NCBI RefSeq assembly: GCF_001310895.1
Contig: NZ_BAZS01000016.1
Coordinates: 1 to 64,000 of the forward strand
DNA: 64,000 bases
DNA from: Virgibacillus halodenitrificans JCM 12304
GTDB lineage: Bacteria; Bacillota; Bacilli; Bacillales; Amphibacillaceae
Reading direction: 5' to 3'
A program made the position numbers and the translations under genes. The first letter of the stretch is position 1. Each line of letters begins with the position of its first letter. Shown here in pieces: positions 47,717 to 56,919 of this stretch. The notes under the pieces were generated by a model, which saw nothing but the letters and a program-made list of their open reading frames with translations, had not been told where the DNA came from and did not search any database.

Positions 47717-48607
47717 ATGAACGGTATTTTGCCATTATGGAAACCAAAAGGTCTAACTTCTCATGATTGTGTTGTTAAAATAAGGAAGTTATTTAAGACA
47801 AAAAAGGTTGGACATACAGGTACACTTGATCCAGAAGTAGAAGGAGTATTACCTATTTGTATAGGTGAAGCCACAAAAATTGTTCCATTTTTGACCGACA
47901 CGAAAAAAACGTATGTTGCAGATATTAGTCTTGGTATGTCTACAGATACAGAGGACTCACATGGGTATCCACTAGAGAAAATGGTGGTCAATCAAATACC
48001 TTCAGATGAAGAGATAAATCTTGTACTACAAGGTTTTGAAGGGTGCATAACCCAAGTGCCACCAATGTATTCTGCAGTGAAAGTAAATGGAAAAAAATTA
48101 TATGAATATGCTCGAGAGGGCATTGAAGTTGAACGTCCCAGTAGAAAAGTATATATATATGGAATACAATACTTAGGTTCAAATCCAGAAAGCAAAACAT
48201 TTAAAATAGAAGTTGAATGTTCAAAGGGCACATATATACGTACACTAAGTGTGGATATAGGAAGGAAATTAGGATTCCCTGCGCACATGGCTGACTTAAC
48301 CAGACTGAGAACTGGAGCTTTTTCAAAGAAAAATAGTGTAACTTTTGCTATGATAGAAAAGGCGATAGACGATCAAACACAACATACGTTACTAAAACCG
48401 ATTATATGTGGTATACAGCATCTCGATGTGATGAAAGTGGACGAGGAAACAAAAAACAAGGTAAAAAATGGACAAAAGCTTCCATTTGAGCAAAGCATGA
48501 AGACAGATCCTTTCGCTGTTCTTTTTGAAGAGGAATTATTAGCTATTTATCAAAAACATCCAGAGAAACCTGGTCAACTTAAACCAGTACGGGTTTTTCA
48601 AGGATAA
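47717..48607 (+). CDS. truB: tRNA pseudouridine(55) synthase TruB
   Basis: A 296-residue enzyme that makes pseudouridine 55 in the tRNA T loop. The catalytic aspartate is in VGHTGTLDPEVEGVLPICIG (about residues 34-53). Other motifs are QVPPMYSAVKVNGKKLYEYAREG and CSKGTYIRTLSVDIG. A C-terminal PUA-like segment follows. The ATG at 47717 follows GGAGGATGAG. Its place before ribF is typical. Confidence 0.97.
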   Translation: MNGILPLWKPKGLTSHDCVVKIRKLFKTKKVGHTGTLDPEVEGVLPICIGEATKIVPFLTDTKKTYVADISLGMSTDTEDSHGYPLEKMVVNQIPSDEEINLVLQGFEGCITQVPPMYSAVKVNGKKLYEYAREGIEVERPSRKVYIYGIQYLGSNPESKTFKIEVECSKGTYIRTLSVDIGRKLGFPAHMADLTRLRTGAFSKKNSVTFAMIEKAIDDQTQHTLLKPIICGIQHLDVMKVDEETKNKVKNGQKLPFEQSMKTDPFAVLFEEELLAIYQKHPEKPGQLKPVRVFQG

Positions 48608-48628
48608 AGAAGTGCAGGTGAGAAAACG

Positions 48629-49567
48629 ATGAAAGTAATTGAATTAACGTATCCTCATACATTAATAGGGAACCAACAACCAGCATCAGTTAGTGCAATT
48701 GGCTTTTTTGATGGGATTCATAAAGGACATCAAAAAGTAATTAATACTGCTGTTTCTATAGCTGAAAATGAAAAAATAGACAGTGCAGTTATCACTTTTC
48801 ATCCTCATCCATCCGTTGTTTTAAACAAGAAGGTACAGCATGTTAAATACATTACACCTTTACAACAAAAAAAGAAAATTTTGAAGGATTTAGGCGTTGA
48901 TATTCTGTATATTATTAAGTTTAATAAAGATTTGGCCGCATTAGCTCCTCAGACCTTTATAGACCATTTTATAAAAGGACTGAATGTAAAACATTTGGTA
49001 GCTGGGTTTGACTTTTCCTATGGACATAAAGGTGAAGGAAATATGGATACCATTCGTGCCCACGCGGAAAATGAATTTGCTGTTACCAAAATTACTAAAG
49101 TGGAAATGGATGAAGAAAAGGTAAGTTCAACAAGAATTAGGAAACTATTGCAAACTGGGGATGTTGAAGAAGCGAGCAACTTGCTTGGTAGGCCTTTAGC
49201 TGCTGAAGGCCCTGTTATAAAAGGAGATCAAAGAGGGAGAACGATTGGATATCCTACTGCAAATATGAAGGTGGATTCTGATACAATTTTACCGAAAAAT
49301 GGAGTATATGCAGTTAAAGTCACAATTGGTGAATCGCAATACTATGGTATGGCTAATCTTGGAGTAAAACCAACTTTTACTCCAGAAGAGGTTAAACCTT
49401 CTGTTGAAGTGAATATTTTTGATTTCCATAAAGACATCTATGACGAATCTATACTTATTAAATGGTATCGTTTTGTGAGGGATGAAATTAAATTTAGTAA
49501 TGTAGAAGCTTTAGTTAAGCAAATTGCTAAGGATGAAAAAGAAATTCGGAACTATTTTGAGATATAA
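48629..49567 (+). CDS. ribF: Bifunctional riboflavin kinase/FAD synthetase RibF (RibC)
   Basis: A 312-residue enzyme that makes FMN and then FAD. The N-terminal nucleotidyltransferase domain has GFFDGIHKGHQKVI (about residues 26-39) and FDFSYGHKGEG. VSSTRIRKLL links to the C-terminal flavokinase with GDQRGRTIGYPTANM and GVYAVKV. Normal length. Loss of the kinase activity is known to deregulate riboflavin synthesis in B. subtilis. It follows truB closely. Confidence 0.97.
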   Translation: MKVIELTYPHTLIGNQQPASVSAIGFFDGIHKGHQKVINTAVSIAENEKIDSAVITFHPHPSVVLNKKVQHVKYITPLQQKKKILKDLGVDILYIIKFNKDLAALAPQTFIDHFIKGLNVKHLVAGFDFSYGHKGEGNMDTIRAHAENEFAVTKITKVEMDEEKVSSTRIRKLLQTGDVEEASNLLGRPLAAEGPVIKGDQRGRTIGYPTANMKVDSDTILPKNGVYAVKVTIGESQYYGMANLGVKPTFTPEEVKPSVEVNIFDFHKDIYDESILIKWYRFVRDEIKFSNVEALVKQIAKDEKEIRNYFEI

Positions 49568-49589
49568 TTGAAAGTTATTTATTTTTTTC

Positions 49590-49618
49590 TTGCATTTAAT
49601 CGAAAAAACATGTACGAT
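49590..49618 (+). promoter_or_regulatory. rpsO promoter
   Basis: TTGCAT (49590-49595), a 17-base spacer and TACGAT (49613-49618), located just after ribF. It gives rpsO-pnp its own transcription start and a leader of about 80 bases. Confidence 0.65.
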
Positions 49619-49624
49619 AGACAA

Positions 49625-49706
49625 CGTAAAACCTTCGCTTGGCAGATCGTAACTCCGACGTTTGCTAGGGGAATGGGGCTAACTTATAATATAGGAGGTG
49701 GGCCGA
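49625..49706 (+). promoter_or_regulatory. S15 autoregulatory leader candidate
   Basis: The ~80 bases between the promoter and the rpsO start include CGCTTGGCAGATCG and CCGACGTTTGCTAGGGG, which look structured and can pair (TGGCA with TGCTA and flanking bases). From memory this resembles the three-way-junction S15-binding leader known from Geobacillus and relatives. Covariation checking would be needed to confirm. Confidence 0.5.
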
Positions 49707-50018
49707 ATGGCTATCACACAGGAACGTAAGAATGAAATTATTAATGAATACAAGGTTCATGAGAATGACACAGGTTCTCCGGAAGTACAAATTGCTGTAC
49801 TTACAGAAGAAATTACTACATTAAACGAACATTTACGTATTCATAAAAAAGACCATCATTCACGTCGTGGATTGTTAAAAATGGTTGGTAAACGTCGTAA
49901 CTTACTTAATTACCTACGTAATAAAGACGTTACTCGTTATCGTGAACTTATTAAGAGACTTGCTTACGCCGATAATCGCAAAAGCAGGAGGAATCCTGCT
50001 TTTTTTATACGTTTATAA
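49707..50018 (+). CDS. rpsO: 30S ribosomal protein S15, C terminus extended by frameshift
   Basis: S15 binds the 16S central domain. The start [11 protein letters not shown] (ATG 49707, after AGGAGGTGG) and [29 protein letters not shown] and [17 protein letters not shown] are typical. The normal end LGLRR is missing; instead the frame runs on as [18 protein letters not shown], translating the terminator hairpin, giving 103 residues instead of 89. One extra G beside 49962 restores LGLRR and a stop at 49973-49975. Sequencing error is the likeliest cause. Confidence 0.95.
   Translation: MAITQERKNEIINEYKVHENDTGSPEVQIAVLTEEITTLNEHLRIHKKDHHSRRGLLKMVGKRRNLLNYLRNKDVTRYRELIKRLAYADNRKSRRNPAFFIRL
49980..50006 (+). 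terminator. rpsO terminator
   Basis: AAAAGCAGGA and TCCTGCTTTT form a 10-bp perfect stem with a 4-base loop, then more T. It would directly follow the S15 stop codon expected at 49975, which supports that position as the true gene end. Confidence 0.85.
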
Positions 50019-50037
50019 TTGATTTTACTACATAAAA

Positions 50038-50066
50038 TTTACATTCTGGTTTAAAAACTATAAAAT
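50038..50066 (+). promoter_or_regulatory. Candidate pnp promoter
   Basis: TTTACA (50038-50043), 17 bases and TAAAAT (50061-50066), lying between the rpsO terminator and pnp. Matches to consensus are moderate. Confidence 0.4.
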
Positions 50067-50103
50067 AAAAATAGAATGTTTATTGAAAGGAGCACTATTT
50101 TAA

Positions 50104-52218
50104 ATGGCAGACGAGAAAAAACAATTTTCAACTGAAATTGCCGGTAATAAATTTACTGTCGAAGTAGGAGAGTTAGCAAAGCAAGCTAATGGAGCATGTA
50201 TGATCCACTATGGTGAGACAGCTGTTCTATCAGTAGCCACAGCATCTAAGGAACCAAAAGATTTGCCTTTCTTTCCTTTAACCGTTAATTATGAGGAACG
50301 TCTTTATGCAGTAGGAAAGATTCCAGGGGGGTTTATTAAACGTGAAGGACGCCCAAGTGAAAAAGCAATTCTTTCTTCCAGGTTAATTGATAGACCGATC
50401 CGTCCCTTATTTCCGGATGGATTCAGAAATGAAGTACAAGTTATCAGCACGGTTATGAGTGTAGATCAAGATTGCTCATCAGAAATTGCTGCAATGATAG
50501 GCTCATCCATCGCACTTAGTATTTCAGACATTCCTTTCGAAGAACCAATTGCCGGTGTGCATGTGGGAAGGGTTGATGGAGAATTTGTTATTAATCCAAC
50601 CATAGAACAAGAGGAAAAAAGTGATATTGATTTAACAGTCGCTGGCACCAAAGATGCAATCAATATGGTAGAAGCAGGAGCTAACGAAGTCCCAGAAGAA
50701 GTGATGCTGGAAGCAATTATGTTTGGTCATAAGGAAATTATCCGTTTGGTTGAATTCCAGGAGGAGATTGTTCGTGCGGTAGGATTGGCAAAATCTGAAG
50801 TGACCCTTTTTGAGTTAGATGAAGAACTGACAGCTAAAATTGAAGCAGAAGCTAAGGACAAGCTTGTTTCAGCTATACAAGTAAAAGAAAAACACGCAAG
50901 AGAAGAAGCTATCAGCAATGTAAAAAAAGAAGTTGTTGAGAATTATGAAGAAGAAGAGGAAGGCGTAATTAAACAAGTTAAGTCAATCCTTGATAAGATG
51001 GTTAAGGAAGAAGTACGTCGTCTGATTACAAAAGAAAAGATTCGTCCAGATGGTCGTAAGATTGATGAAATACGTCCACTTTCCTCTAGAATTAATATTC
51101 TGCCACGCACACATGGATCCGGTTTGTTCACCCGGGGACAAACTCAAGCATTGAGTGTTTGTACACTTGGAGCTTTAGGAGATGTTCAAATTCTAGATGG
51201 TTTAGATTTGGAAGAATCAAAGCGATTTATGCACCACTATAATTTCCCACAATACAGTGTTGGTGAAACAGGACCTATTAGAGGGCCTGGACGAAGAGAA
51301 ATTGGCCACGGAGCATTAGGTGAACGTGCGTTGGAGAAAGTTGTGCCATCAGATAAAGATTTTCCTTATACCATCCGACTTGTGTCAGAGGTTTTGGAGT
51401 CCAATGGTTCTACTTCACAGGCAAGTATTTGCGCAAGCACTTTGGCTATGATGGCAGCAGGGGTTCCAATTAAAGCGCCAGTTGCTGGTATTGCAATGGG
51501 GCTAGTTAAATCAGGTGAAGATTATTCAATTTTGACAGATATTCAAGGAATGGAAGATGCTCTTGGCGATATGGACTTTAAGGTTGCGGGTACGGCTAAA
51601 GGGGTTACTGCCTTACAGATGGATATAAAAATTGATGGACTATCTAAGGAAATTCTTAAGGAAGCTCTGAGCCAAGCTAAAAAAGGTCGTATGCAGATTT
51701 TAGATTCTATGCTTGAAACCATCAAAGAGCCAAACAAAGAACTATCAGCATATGCTCCTAAAATTTTAACAATGAATATTAACCCAGATAAGATTAGAGA
51801 TGTTATAGGACCAAGTGGTAAGCAGATTAATAAGATTATTGAAGAAACTGGAGTTAAGATCGATATCGAACAAGACGGCAAAGTGTTTATTTCTTCAACA
51901 GATTCCTCTATGAATGATCAAGCAAAGAAAATCATTGAAGATATAGTAAGAGAAGTAGAAGCTGGCCAAATGTATCTTGGGAAAGTAAAACGAATTGAGA
52001 AATTTGGAGCATTCGTAGAGTTGTTTAAAGGAAAAGATGGTCTAGTTCATATTTCTGAATTAGCAGAAGAAAGAACGAATAAAGTAGAGGATGTAGTCTC
52101 TATTGGAGATGAGATTCTTGTTAAAGTTAAAGAAGTTGATAATCAGGGTAGAGTTAATTTATCCCGTAAAGCTGTATTAAAAGAAGAAAGAGAAAGAAAA
52201 GAAAAAGAAAATTCATAA
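50104..52218 (+). CDS. pnp: Polyribonucleotide nucleotidyltransferase PNPase
   Basis: A 704-residue phosphorolytic 3'-5' exoribonuclease. Two RNase PH-like domains (about residues 10-225 and 310-550) flank a helical linker. GRRDSS-type residues are seen in [22 protein letters not shown], and the second domain has [19 protein letters not shown] domain ([18 protein letters not shown]) and S1 domain ([24 protein letters not shown]) follow. The ATG is after AAAGGAGCA. Normal length. Confidence 0.98.
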   Translation: MADEKKQFSTEIAGNKFTVEVGELAKQANGACMIHYGETAVLSVATASKEPKDLPFFPLTVNYEERLYAVGKIPGGFIKREGRPSEKAILSSRLIDRPIRPLFPDGFRNEVQVISTVMSVDQDCSSEIAAMIGSSIALSISDIPFEEPIAGVHVGRVDGEFVINPTIEQEEKSDIDLTVAGTKDAINMVEAGANEVPEEVMLEAIMFGHKEIIRLVEFQEEIVRAVGLAKSEVTLFELDEELTAKIEAEAKDKLVSAIQVKEKHAREEAISNVKKEVVENYEEEEEGVIKQVKSILDKMVKEEVRRLITKEKIRPDGRKIDEIRPLSSRINILPRTHGSGLFTRGQTQALSVCTLGALGDVQILDGLDLEESKRFMHHYNFPQYSVGETGPIRGPGRREIGHGALGERALEKVVPSDKDFPYTIRLVSEVLESNGSTSQASICASTLAMMAAGVPIKAPVAGIAMGLVKSGEDYSILTDIQGMEDALGDMDFKVAGTAKGVTALQMDIKIDGLSKEILKEALSQAKKGRMQILDSMLETIKEPNKELSAYAPKILTMNINPDKIRDVIGPSGKQINKIIEETGVKIDIEQDGKVFISSTDSSMNDQAKKIIEDIVREVEAGQMYLGKVKRIEKFGAFVELFKGKDGLVHISELAEERTNKVEDVVSIGDEILVKVKEVDNQGRVNLSRKAVLKEERERKEKENS

Positions 52219-52228
52219 CATCTTTTTA

Positions 52229-52258
52229 AAAGGAAGCTGGTTAACCAGTTTCTTTTTT
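52229..52258 (+). terminator. pnp terminator
   Basis: GAAGCTGG and CCAGTTTC (one G-U) form a stem with a TTAA loop, followed by TTTTTT. Confidence 0.8.
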
Positions 52259-52350
52259 GCTTTTTAATTAAAGAAAATTGGTTCTAATATATCAATTTAT
52301 AATACATACCTTGTCCATTGCTCACATATATAATATGGGAGGGGATTGGG

Positions 52351-53295
52351 GTGTACCGTTTAAGACAATTTATTACATTTTGTTTATTTCTATTAGTAGT
52401 TGGAATTTCTTTTAATTTAGATTATAATCCTTTTTCTGAACGAGAAGGGGAACAATTGATACAAACTACTGCTAAGAGAGATCCTTTGTATCAGGAGATT
52501 TTACAGAAGAGCAGTGATTATGCTGAGGAAGCTCAGGATGCGTATATTGATAAAGTATGGAAAAAAACTCCAGGGAGAAATGGATTACAAGTGAACCTCG
52601 AAAAATCTTATAGGAATATGAAAGAATCAGGTGAATTTGACGAAAACTTATTAAGCCTTGAACAAACCTCACCTAAAATATCCCTTGAGGATTTACCTTC
52701 AGCTCCAATTTATCGGGGCCACCCGGAAAAGGAAATGGTTGCTTTTCTCATCAATGTTTCCTGGGGTGCTGAATATATACCTGACATATTGAAAGAACTA
52801 AAAAAAGAGAAGGTGAAAGCTACCTTTTTCATTGAGGGAAAATGGGCAAAAGAAAATGCTGAATTAGTTAAGATGATTAGTGAACAAGGACATGTAATAG
52901 GAAATCATGCGTATAATCATCCAGATATGGTTCGTCTTTCCAATCAAAAGAATATAGAGCAAATTTCCAGCACCAACGAAATTATTAAAGCAATAATAGA
53001 TGAAGAACCTAAGTGGTTTGCTCCTCCAAGTGGCAGTTATAATCAACATGTGGTAGATGCTGCTCATAATTTGAATATGCATACGATTTTGTGGACAGTT
53101 GATACGATTGATTGGAAGAATCCGACAGTATCTGTTATGATAAACCGAGTAAACGATAAATTGCACCCAGGTGCGACGATTCTTATGCATCCAACAGAAT
53201 CAATTGCAGAGGGGATAGGCCCTCTTATAAGACAAGTTAAACAAAAAGGTTTTAAACTGGGTACGATTGAAAAGCTTCTTAATGAGGAAAGATAA
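52351..53295 (+). CDS. ylxY: Polysaccharide deacetylase-family protein YlxY
   Basis: A 314-residue protein with an N-terminal signal/anchor (FITFCLFLLVVGISF) and a C-terminal NodB-like domain (about residues 125-310). The fold is evident from KATFFIEGKWAKENAELV, GHVIGNHAYNHPDM and ILWTVDTIDWKNP. The first NodB motif, normally TFDDG, reads INVSWG, so the general-base Asp and metal Asp are absent; PdaB-type spore proteins also deviate here. Enzymatic activity is therefore doubtful. The GTG at 52351 follows GGGAGGGG. Confidence 0.9.
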   Translation: MYRLRQFITFCLFLLVVGISFNLDYNPFSEREGEQLIQTTAKRDPLYQEILQKSSDYAEEAQDAYIDKVWKKTPGRNGLQVNLEKSYRNMKESGEFDENLLSLEQTSPKISLEDLPSAPIYRGHPEKEMVAFLINVSWGAEYIPDILKELKKEKVKATFFIEGKWAKENAELVKMISEQGHVIGNHAYNHPDMVRLSNQKNIEQISSTNEIIKAIIDEEPKWFAPPSGSYNQHVVDAAHNLNMHTILWTVDTIDWKNPTVSVMINRVNDKLHPGATILMHPTESIAEGIGPLIRQVKQKGFKLGTIEKLLNEER

Positions 53296-53329
53296 TTAGT
53301 ATACTTACAAAATTGGGAGGAAACTCACT

Positions 53330-54553
53330 TTGATAGAAAAACACACAGCTAAAAATGGATTAAGAATTGTTTCTGAATCTATGCCTTCCGTGCGTTCCGT
53401 CACTATTGGTATTTGGGTATTAACAGGATCCAGAAATGAAGTGGAAGCCAATAATGGGATCTCACATTTCTTGGAGCATATGTTTTTCAAAGGAACAGCG
53501 ACTAGAACTGCTCAAGATATTGCAGAGGCTTTTGATTCTATAGGAGGTCAAGTAAACGCATTTACTTCAAAAGAATATACTTGCTTCTATGCAAAAGTAT
53601 TAGATACTCACAAAGAATATGCATTGGAAATACTTTCTGATATGTTCTTCAACTCGCAATTTGATGAAGAAGAGATGGAACGAGAAAAGAAAGTAGTCTA
53701 TGAAGAAATAAAAATGTATGAAGACACTCCAGATGATATCATCCATGATCTGTTGGCACGAGCTTCATATGGTGAACATCCACTTGGTTATCCTATATTA
53801 GGGACAGAAAAGCAGCTTAAAACATTTGCTCCTGATACATTAAGAGATTATATTCGAAAACATTATATACCTGAGAATGTTGTTGTATCTGTAGCTGGTA
53901 ATGTGGATGATTCTTTCATTAAACAAATTGAAAGTCACTTTGGTAATTATACGTATGACAAACAAACATATTCAATATCCAAGCCGTCTTTTGTAAATGG
54001 GCAAATTAAAAGACATAAGGATACAGAACAAGCCCATCTATGTATTGGCTATGATGGTCTGGATGTTGGCCATAATGATATTTATAGTTTAATTATTATG
54101 AATAATGTACTGGGTGGTAGCATGAGTTCCCGCTTATTTCAAGAAGTGCGGGAAAAGAAGGGGCTTGCATATTCTGTATTCTCTTATCACTCCTCATTTT
54201 TGGATAATGGATTATTGACTATTTATGCAGGAACGGGGAAGGAACAGCTGCCATTACTGGAAGAAACCATAGATAATGCAATTAAACAGTTTGCGGATCA
54301 AGGTTTGACAGATAAGGAGTTAATCAATAGCAAAGAGCAACTCAAAGGAAATTTGGTGCTTAGCTTAGAGAGTACAAATAGCCGTATGAGCAGAAACGGT
54401 AAAAATGAGTTAATTTTACAACGTCATCGAACACTTGATGAGATGATCAAGGAAATTGATGCTGTAGATCATTTTTCCGTTAAAAAGGTCATTGACATGA
54501 TTTTTAGCCAATCACCATCTTCAGCACTTATTGCTCCCGAAGCTCCACAATAA
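53330..54553 (+). CDS. mlpA: M16-family zinc protease (MlpA/YmxG)
   Basis: A 407-residue pitrilysin-family peptidase. The inverted zinc motif HFLEH (His46, Glu49, His50) is followed by the distal glutamate region KKVVYEEIKMYEDTPDD. The C-terminal inactive half has RLFQEVREKKGLAYSV. The B. subtilis homologue is MlpA/YmxG (PepR type), in the same position. The TTG at 53330 has GGGAGGAAA upstream. A strong terminator follows. Confidence 0.93.
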   Translation: MIEKHTAKNGLRIVSESMPSVRSVTIGIWVLTGSRNEVEANNGISHFLEHMFFKGTATRTAQDIAEAFDSIGGQVNAFTSKEYTCFYAKVLDTHKEYALEILSDMFFNSQFDEEEMEREKKVVYEEIKMYEDTPDDIIHDLLARASYGEHPLGYPILGTEKQLKTFAPDTLRDYIRKHYIPENVVVSVAGNVDDSFIKQIESHFGNYTYDKQTYSISKPSFVNGQIKRHKDTEQAHLCIGYDGLDVGHNDIYSLIIMNNVLGGSMSSRLFQEVREKKGLAYSVFSYHSSFLDNGLLTIYAGTGKEQLPLLEETIDNAIKQFADQGLTDKELINSKEQLKGNLVLSLESTNSRMSRNGKNELILQRHRTLDEMIKEIDAVDHFSVKKVIDMIFSQSPSSALIAPEAPQ

Positions 54554-54587
54554 TGTTGGGGCATAACTAAATAAACTTTTAAGAAAG

Positions 54588-54632
54588 AATCCGAACTGAT
54601 TCATAAATTAATATGATCAGTTCGGATTTTTT
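54588..54632 (+). terminator. mlpA terminator
   Basis: AATCCGAACTGAT and ATCAGTTCGGATT form a 13-bp perfect stem around a 15-base loop, followed by T4. The remaining bases to ymxH (54633-54850) show no gene or convincing promoter. Confidence 0.88.
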
Positions 54633-54850
54633 AGTTTCTAAAACATACGTGAGGAATATTCAAAGGTTCGCAAAATAGATAAACGCCGTATTAACCTAAC
54701 TTAGTAATACTCTAAACTACCGGTTTGGAAAACATGTATGGTAAGCAAGCTCTCTTTTGTTAATTGACAGGTACAGTGAATCATTTGAAATAGTATTATT
54801 GTTATTGCATATATATAAATAAATAAGGGCAAGAAGGAGGTGGATCTTTC

Positions 54851-55093
54851 ATGCGGTATAAAGAAATAAGTGGGAAAGAAATAGTTGATGTTAATCAAGG
54901 AGCGAGGTTGGGTATTTTAGGACAAACTGATATGGAAATCAACGAAAAAACTGGACAAATTGAATCTTTTATTATTCCTAATTACAAGTGGTTCGGTCTA
55001 AAAAAAGAGGGCGAGGAAACAAGGATACGCTGGGATTCAATAAGGAAAATAGGGGATGACATGATCATTATTGATCCAGACAAGATTAGATAA
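54851..55093 (+). CDS. ymxH: YlmC/YmxH family PRC-barrel protein
   Basis: An 80-residue PRC-barrel protein with RYKEISGKEIVDVNQGARLGILGQTDMEI and RIRWDSIRKIGDDMIIID. This small sporulation-associated family is found in most spore formers; its molecular role is not established. The ATG follows AAGGAGGTGG. It lies before the dipicolinate synthase genes as in B. subtilis and has its own flanking terminators. Confidence 0.93.
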   Translation: MRYKEISGKEIVDVNQGARLGILGQTDMEINEKTGQIESFIIPNYKWFGLKKEGEETRIRWDSIRKIGDDMIIIDPDKIR

Positions 55094-55217
55094 GTATTTT
55101 TATCACAGGTTAATTTCTTAAGGTTATTAGTCAAACAAAACTATTCTGAAATTCTCGGGAAATACACGATCTTTTTTAAAACAAGTAAGTAAAACAAACT
55201 AAATTAAACTGTCAAAT

Positions 55218-55251
55218 AGGCTGATTATTCTACAGGGTATCAGCCTTTTTT
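55218..55251 (+). terminator. ymxH terminator
   Basis: AGGCTGAT and ATCAGCCT form an 8-bp perfect stem with a 13-base loop, followed by TTTTT. Confidence 0.8.
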
Positions 55252-55274
55252 GTTGGAATTTTACTATGTGAATC

Positions 55275-55301
55275 ACTAACATTACGAACCCACATAAGCT
55301 A
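55275..55301 (+). promoter_or_regulatory. Sigma-K-type promoter candidate for dpaAB
   Basis: CATAAGCTA (55293-55301) matches the sigma-K -10 pattern CATANNNTA exactly, with AC at 55275-55276 sixteen bases upstream as the -35. It lies 47 bases before dpaA, whose B. subtilis orthologue is transcribed by sigma-K in the mother cell. Confidence 0.6.
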
Positions 55302-55348
55302 TAAAGAAGTTAATTCAGAAGCACAAAGTTTGGAGGGTGTTTATATAA

Positions 55349-56227
55349 ATGGAGCGAAGACAGATTGCAGTAATAGGTGGAGATGCACGATATTTAGAAT
55401 TAATTCGTCAGCTGCAGACTCTAAATGAAACAACCATCTTCCTTGTAGGTTTTGATAAATTAGCGCAAGGATTCACAGGTTCACAGCAAATTGAATTTAA
55501 TGATATAGTACCTTCCAAATTGGATACTGTTATTTTACCAATTACAGGAACCGATATGGAGGGAAATGTTGATACAGTTTTTTCAGATGAAAAAATAAAT
55601 TTGAATAAGCAATGGTTTAAAAAATTAAAAAGCTCATGCCTGGTTTTTACAGGGATAGCTAATGACTATCTGAAGGAAGCAACAAAAAGTGCAAACATCC
55701 ATTTAGAAGCTTTATTGAACCGGGATGATGTAGCAATATATAATTCAATTCCAACTGCAGAAGGAACAATTATGATGGCAATTGAACATACTGATTATAC
55801 GATTCATTCCTCACGTGTTATTGTAGTTGGTTTTGGAAGAGTTGGTCATACAGTGGCTAATAAATTCTCAGCACTGGGAGCAAAAGTTTCTGTAAGTGCA
55901 AGTAGTATAAAGGATCTAGCAAGGATTGATGAGATGGGATTAAACCCCATTCCATTAGAAGAATTACCTAATAGTACAGCTTCATGTGATTTAATTATTA
56001 ATACTATACCAGCACCTGTAGTGGGGAAGCAATGCATTCAACAGCTGCCTTCCAATGCCTTGATAATTGATTTAGCTTCCAAACCAGGGGGCACAGATTT
56101 CAATTATGCAGAGCAGCGGGGTATTAAGGCTATCCTTTCACCGAGCTTACCAGGTATGGTAGCCCCAAAAACAGCCGGTAAAATCCTGGCAGATGTTATT
56201 AAACAGTTCATATTAAGTATTGAGTAA
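55349..56227 (+). CDS. dpaA: Dipicolinate synthase subunit A
   Basis: A 292-residue NAD(P)-binding subunit of dipicolinate synthase (SpoVFA), which makes the spore-core calcium chelator from 4-hydroxy-tetrahydrodipicolinate in the mother cell. The N-terminal domain begins RRQIAVIGGDARYLELIRQL. The Rossmann motif VVGFGRVGHTVANKF is near residue 160, and DLASKPGGTDFNYAEQRGIKAI is typical. The ATG follows TTGGAGGGTG. It is followed by dpaB. Confidence 0.96.
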   Translation: MERRQIAVIGGDARYLELIRQLQTLNETTIFLVGFDKLAQGFTGSQQIEFNDIVPSKLDTVILPITGTDMEGNVDTVFSDEKINLNKQWFKKLKSSCLVFTGIANDYLKEATKSANIHLEALLNRDDVAIYNSIPTAEGTIMMAIEHTDYTIHSSRVIVVGFGRVGHTVANKFSALGAKVSVSASSIKDLARIDEMGLNPIPLEELPNSTASCDLIINTIPAPVVGKQCIQQLPSNALIIDLASKPGGTDFNYAEQRGIKAILSPSLPGMVAPKTAGKILADVIKQFILSIE

Positions 56228-56264
56228 TCAGTAAGTTTAGAAATGAGAAGAGAGGGGATATAGT

Positions 56265-56855
56265 ATGAGTCTGGAAGGAAAACGTATTGGTTTCGGTTTC
56301 ACTGGGTCTCATTGTACCTATGATCAAGTTTTTCCTCAATTAGAGAGGTTAATGGAGCAAAAAGCAGAGGTTGTACCAATTGTTACGTATACGGTAAGAT
56401 CGACAGATACTAAATTCGGTAATGCTGAAGATCATATTGACAAGATAGAAAAGATTACAGGAAAGTCTGTAATTTCAACAATGCAGGAAGCTGAACCACT
56501 TGGTCCGAAGTATCCGCTTGATTGTATGGTTATAGCGCCATTAACAGGAAATTCACTCAGTAAGATGGCAAATGCCCTGACAGATTCTCCTGTGCTCATG
56601 GCTGCAAAAGCCACGATGCGAAATCAAAGCCCTGTCGTTTTGGGTATCTCTACCAATGATGCCTTAGGGTTAAATGGGGTTAATTTAATGCGATTAATGG
56701 CAAGTAAATTTATTTATTTTATACCTTACGGGCAAGATGATCCACATAAAAAGCCTAACTCCCTTGTAGCTAAAATGGATTTATTAAGTGAAACAGTAGA
56801 GTCTGCCCTTCAATTTAAACAACTTCAACCAGTTATTGTTCCTCATCATGATTAA
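56265..56855 (+). CDS. dpaB: Dipicolinate synthase subunit B
   Basis: A 196-residue flavoprotein-like subunit (SpoVFB) with GKRIGFGFTGSHCTYDQVFPQLERL at the N terminus and CMVIAPLTGNSLSKMANALTDSPVLMAAKATMRNQ (in parts). It acts with DpaA in dipicolinate formation. The ATG follows GAGAGGGGA. Its 3' end carries the likely asd promoter. Confidence 0.96.
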   Translation: MSLEGKRIGFGFTGSHCTYDQVFPQLERLMEQKAEVVPIVTYTVRSTDTKFGNAEDHIDKIEKITGKSVISTMQEAEPLGPKYPLDCMVIAPLTGNSLSKMANALTDSPVLMAAKATMRNQSPVVLGISTNDALGLNGVNLMRLMASKFIYFIPYGQDDPHKKPNSLVAKMDLLSETVESALQFKQLQPVIVPHHD

Positions 56856-56863
56856 ACTATGAT
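56836..56863 (+). promoter_or_regulatory. Candidate vegetative promoter for asd-dapG-dapA
   Basis: TTGTTC (56836-56841), a 16-base spacer and TATGAT (56858-56863) overlap the end of dpaB. It would allow asd-dapG-dapA to be expressed in growth independently of the sporulation promoter. Confidence 0.5.
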
Positions 56864-56919
56864 AAAATTAAAAATTAGAAGCAATTTTATATAAAGGAGA
56901 ATAGAAGGGAGAACCGAGG

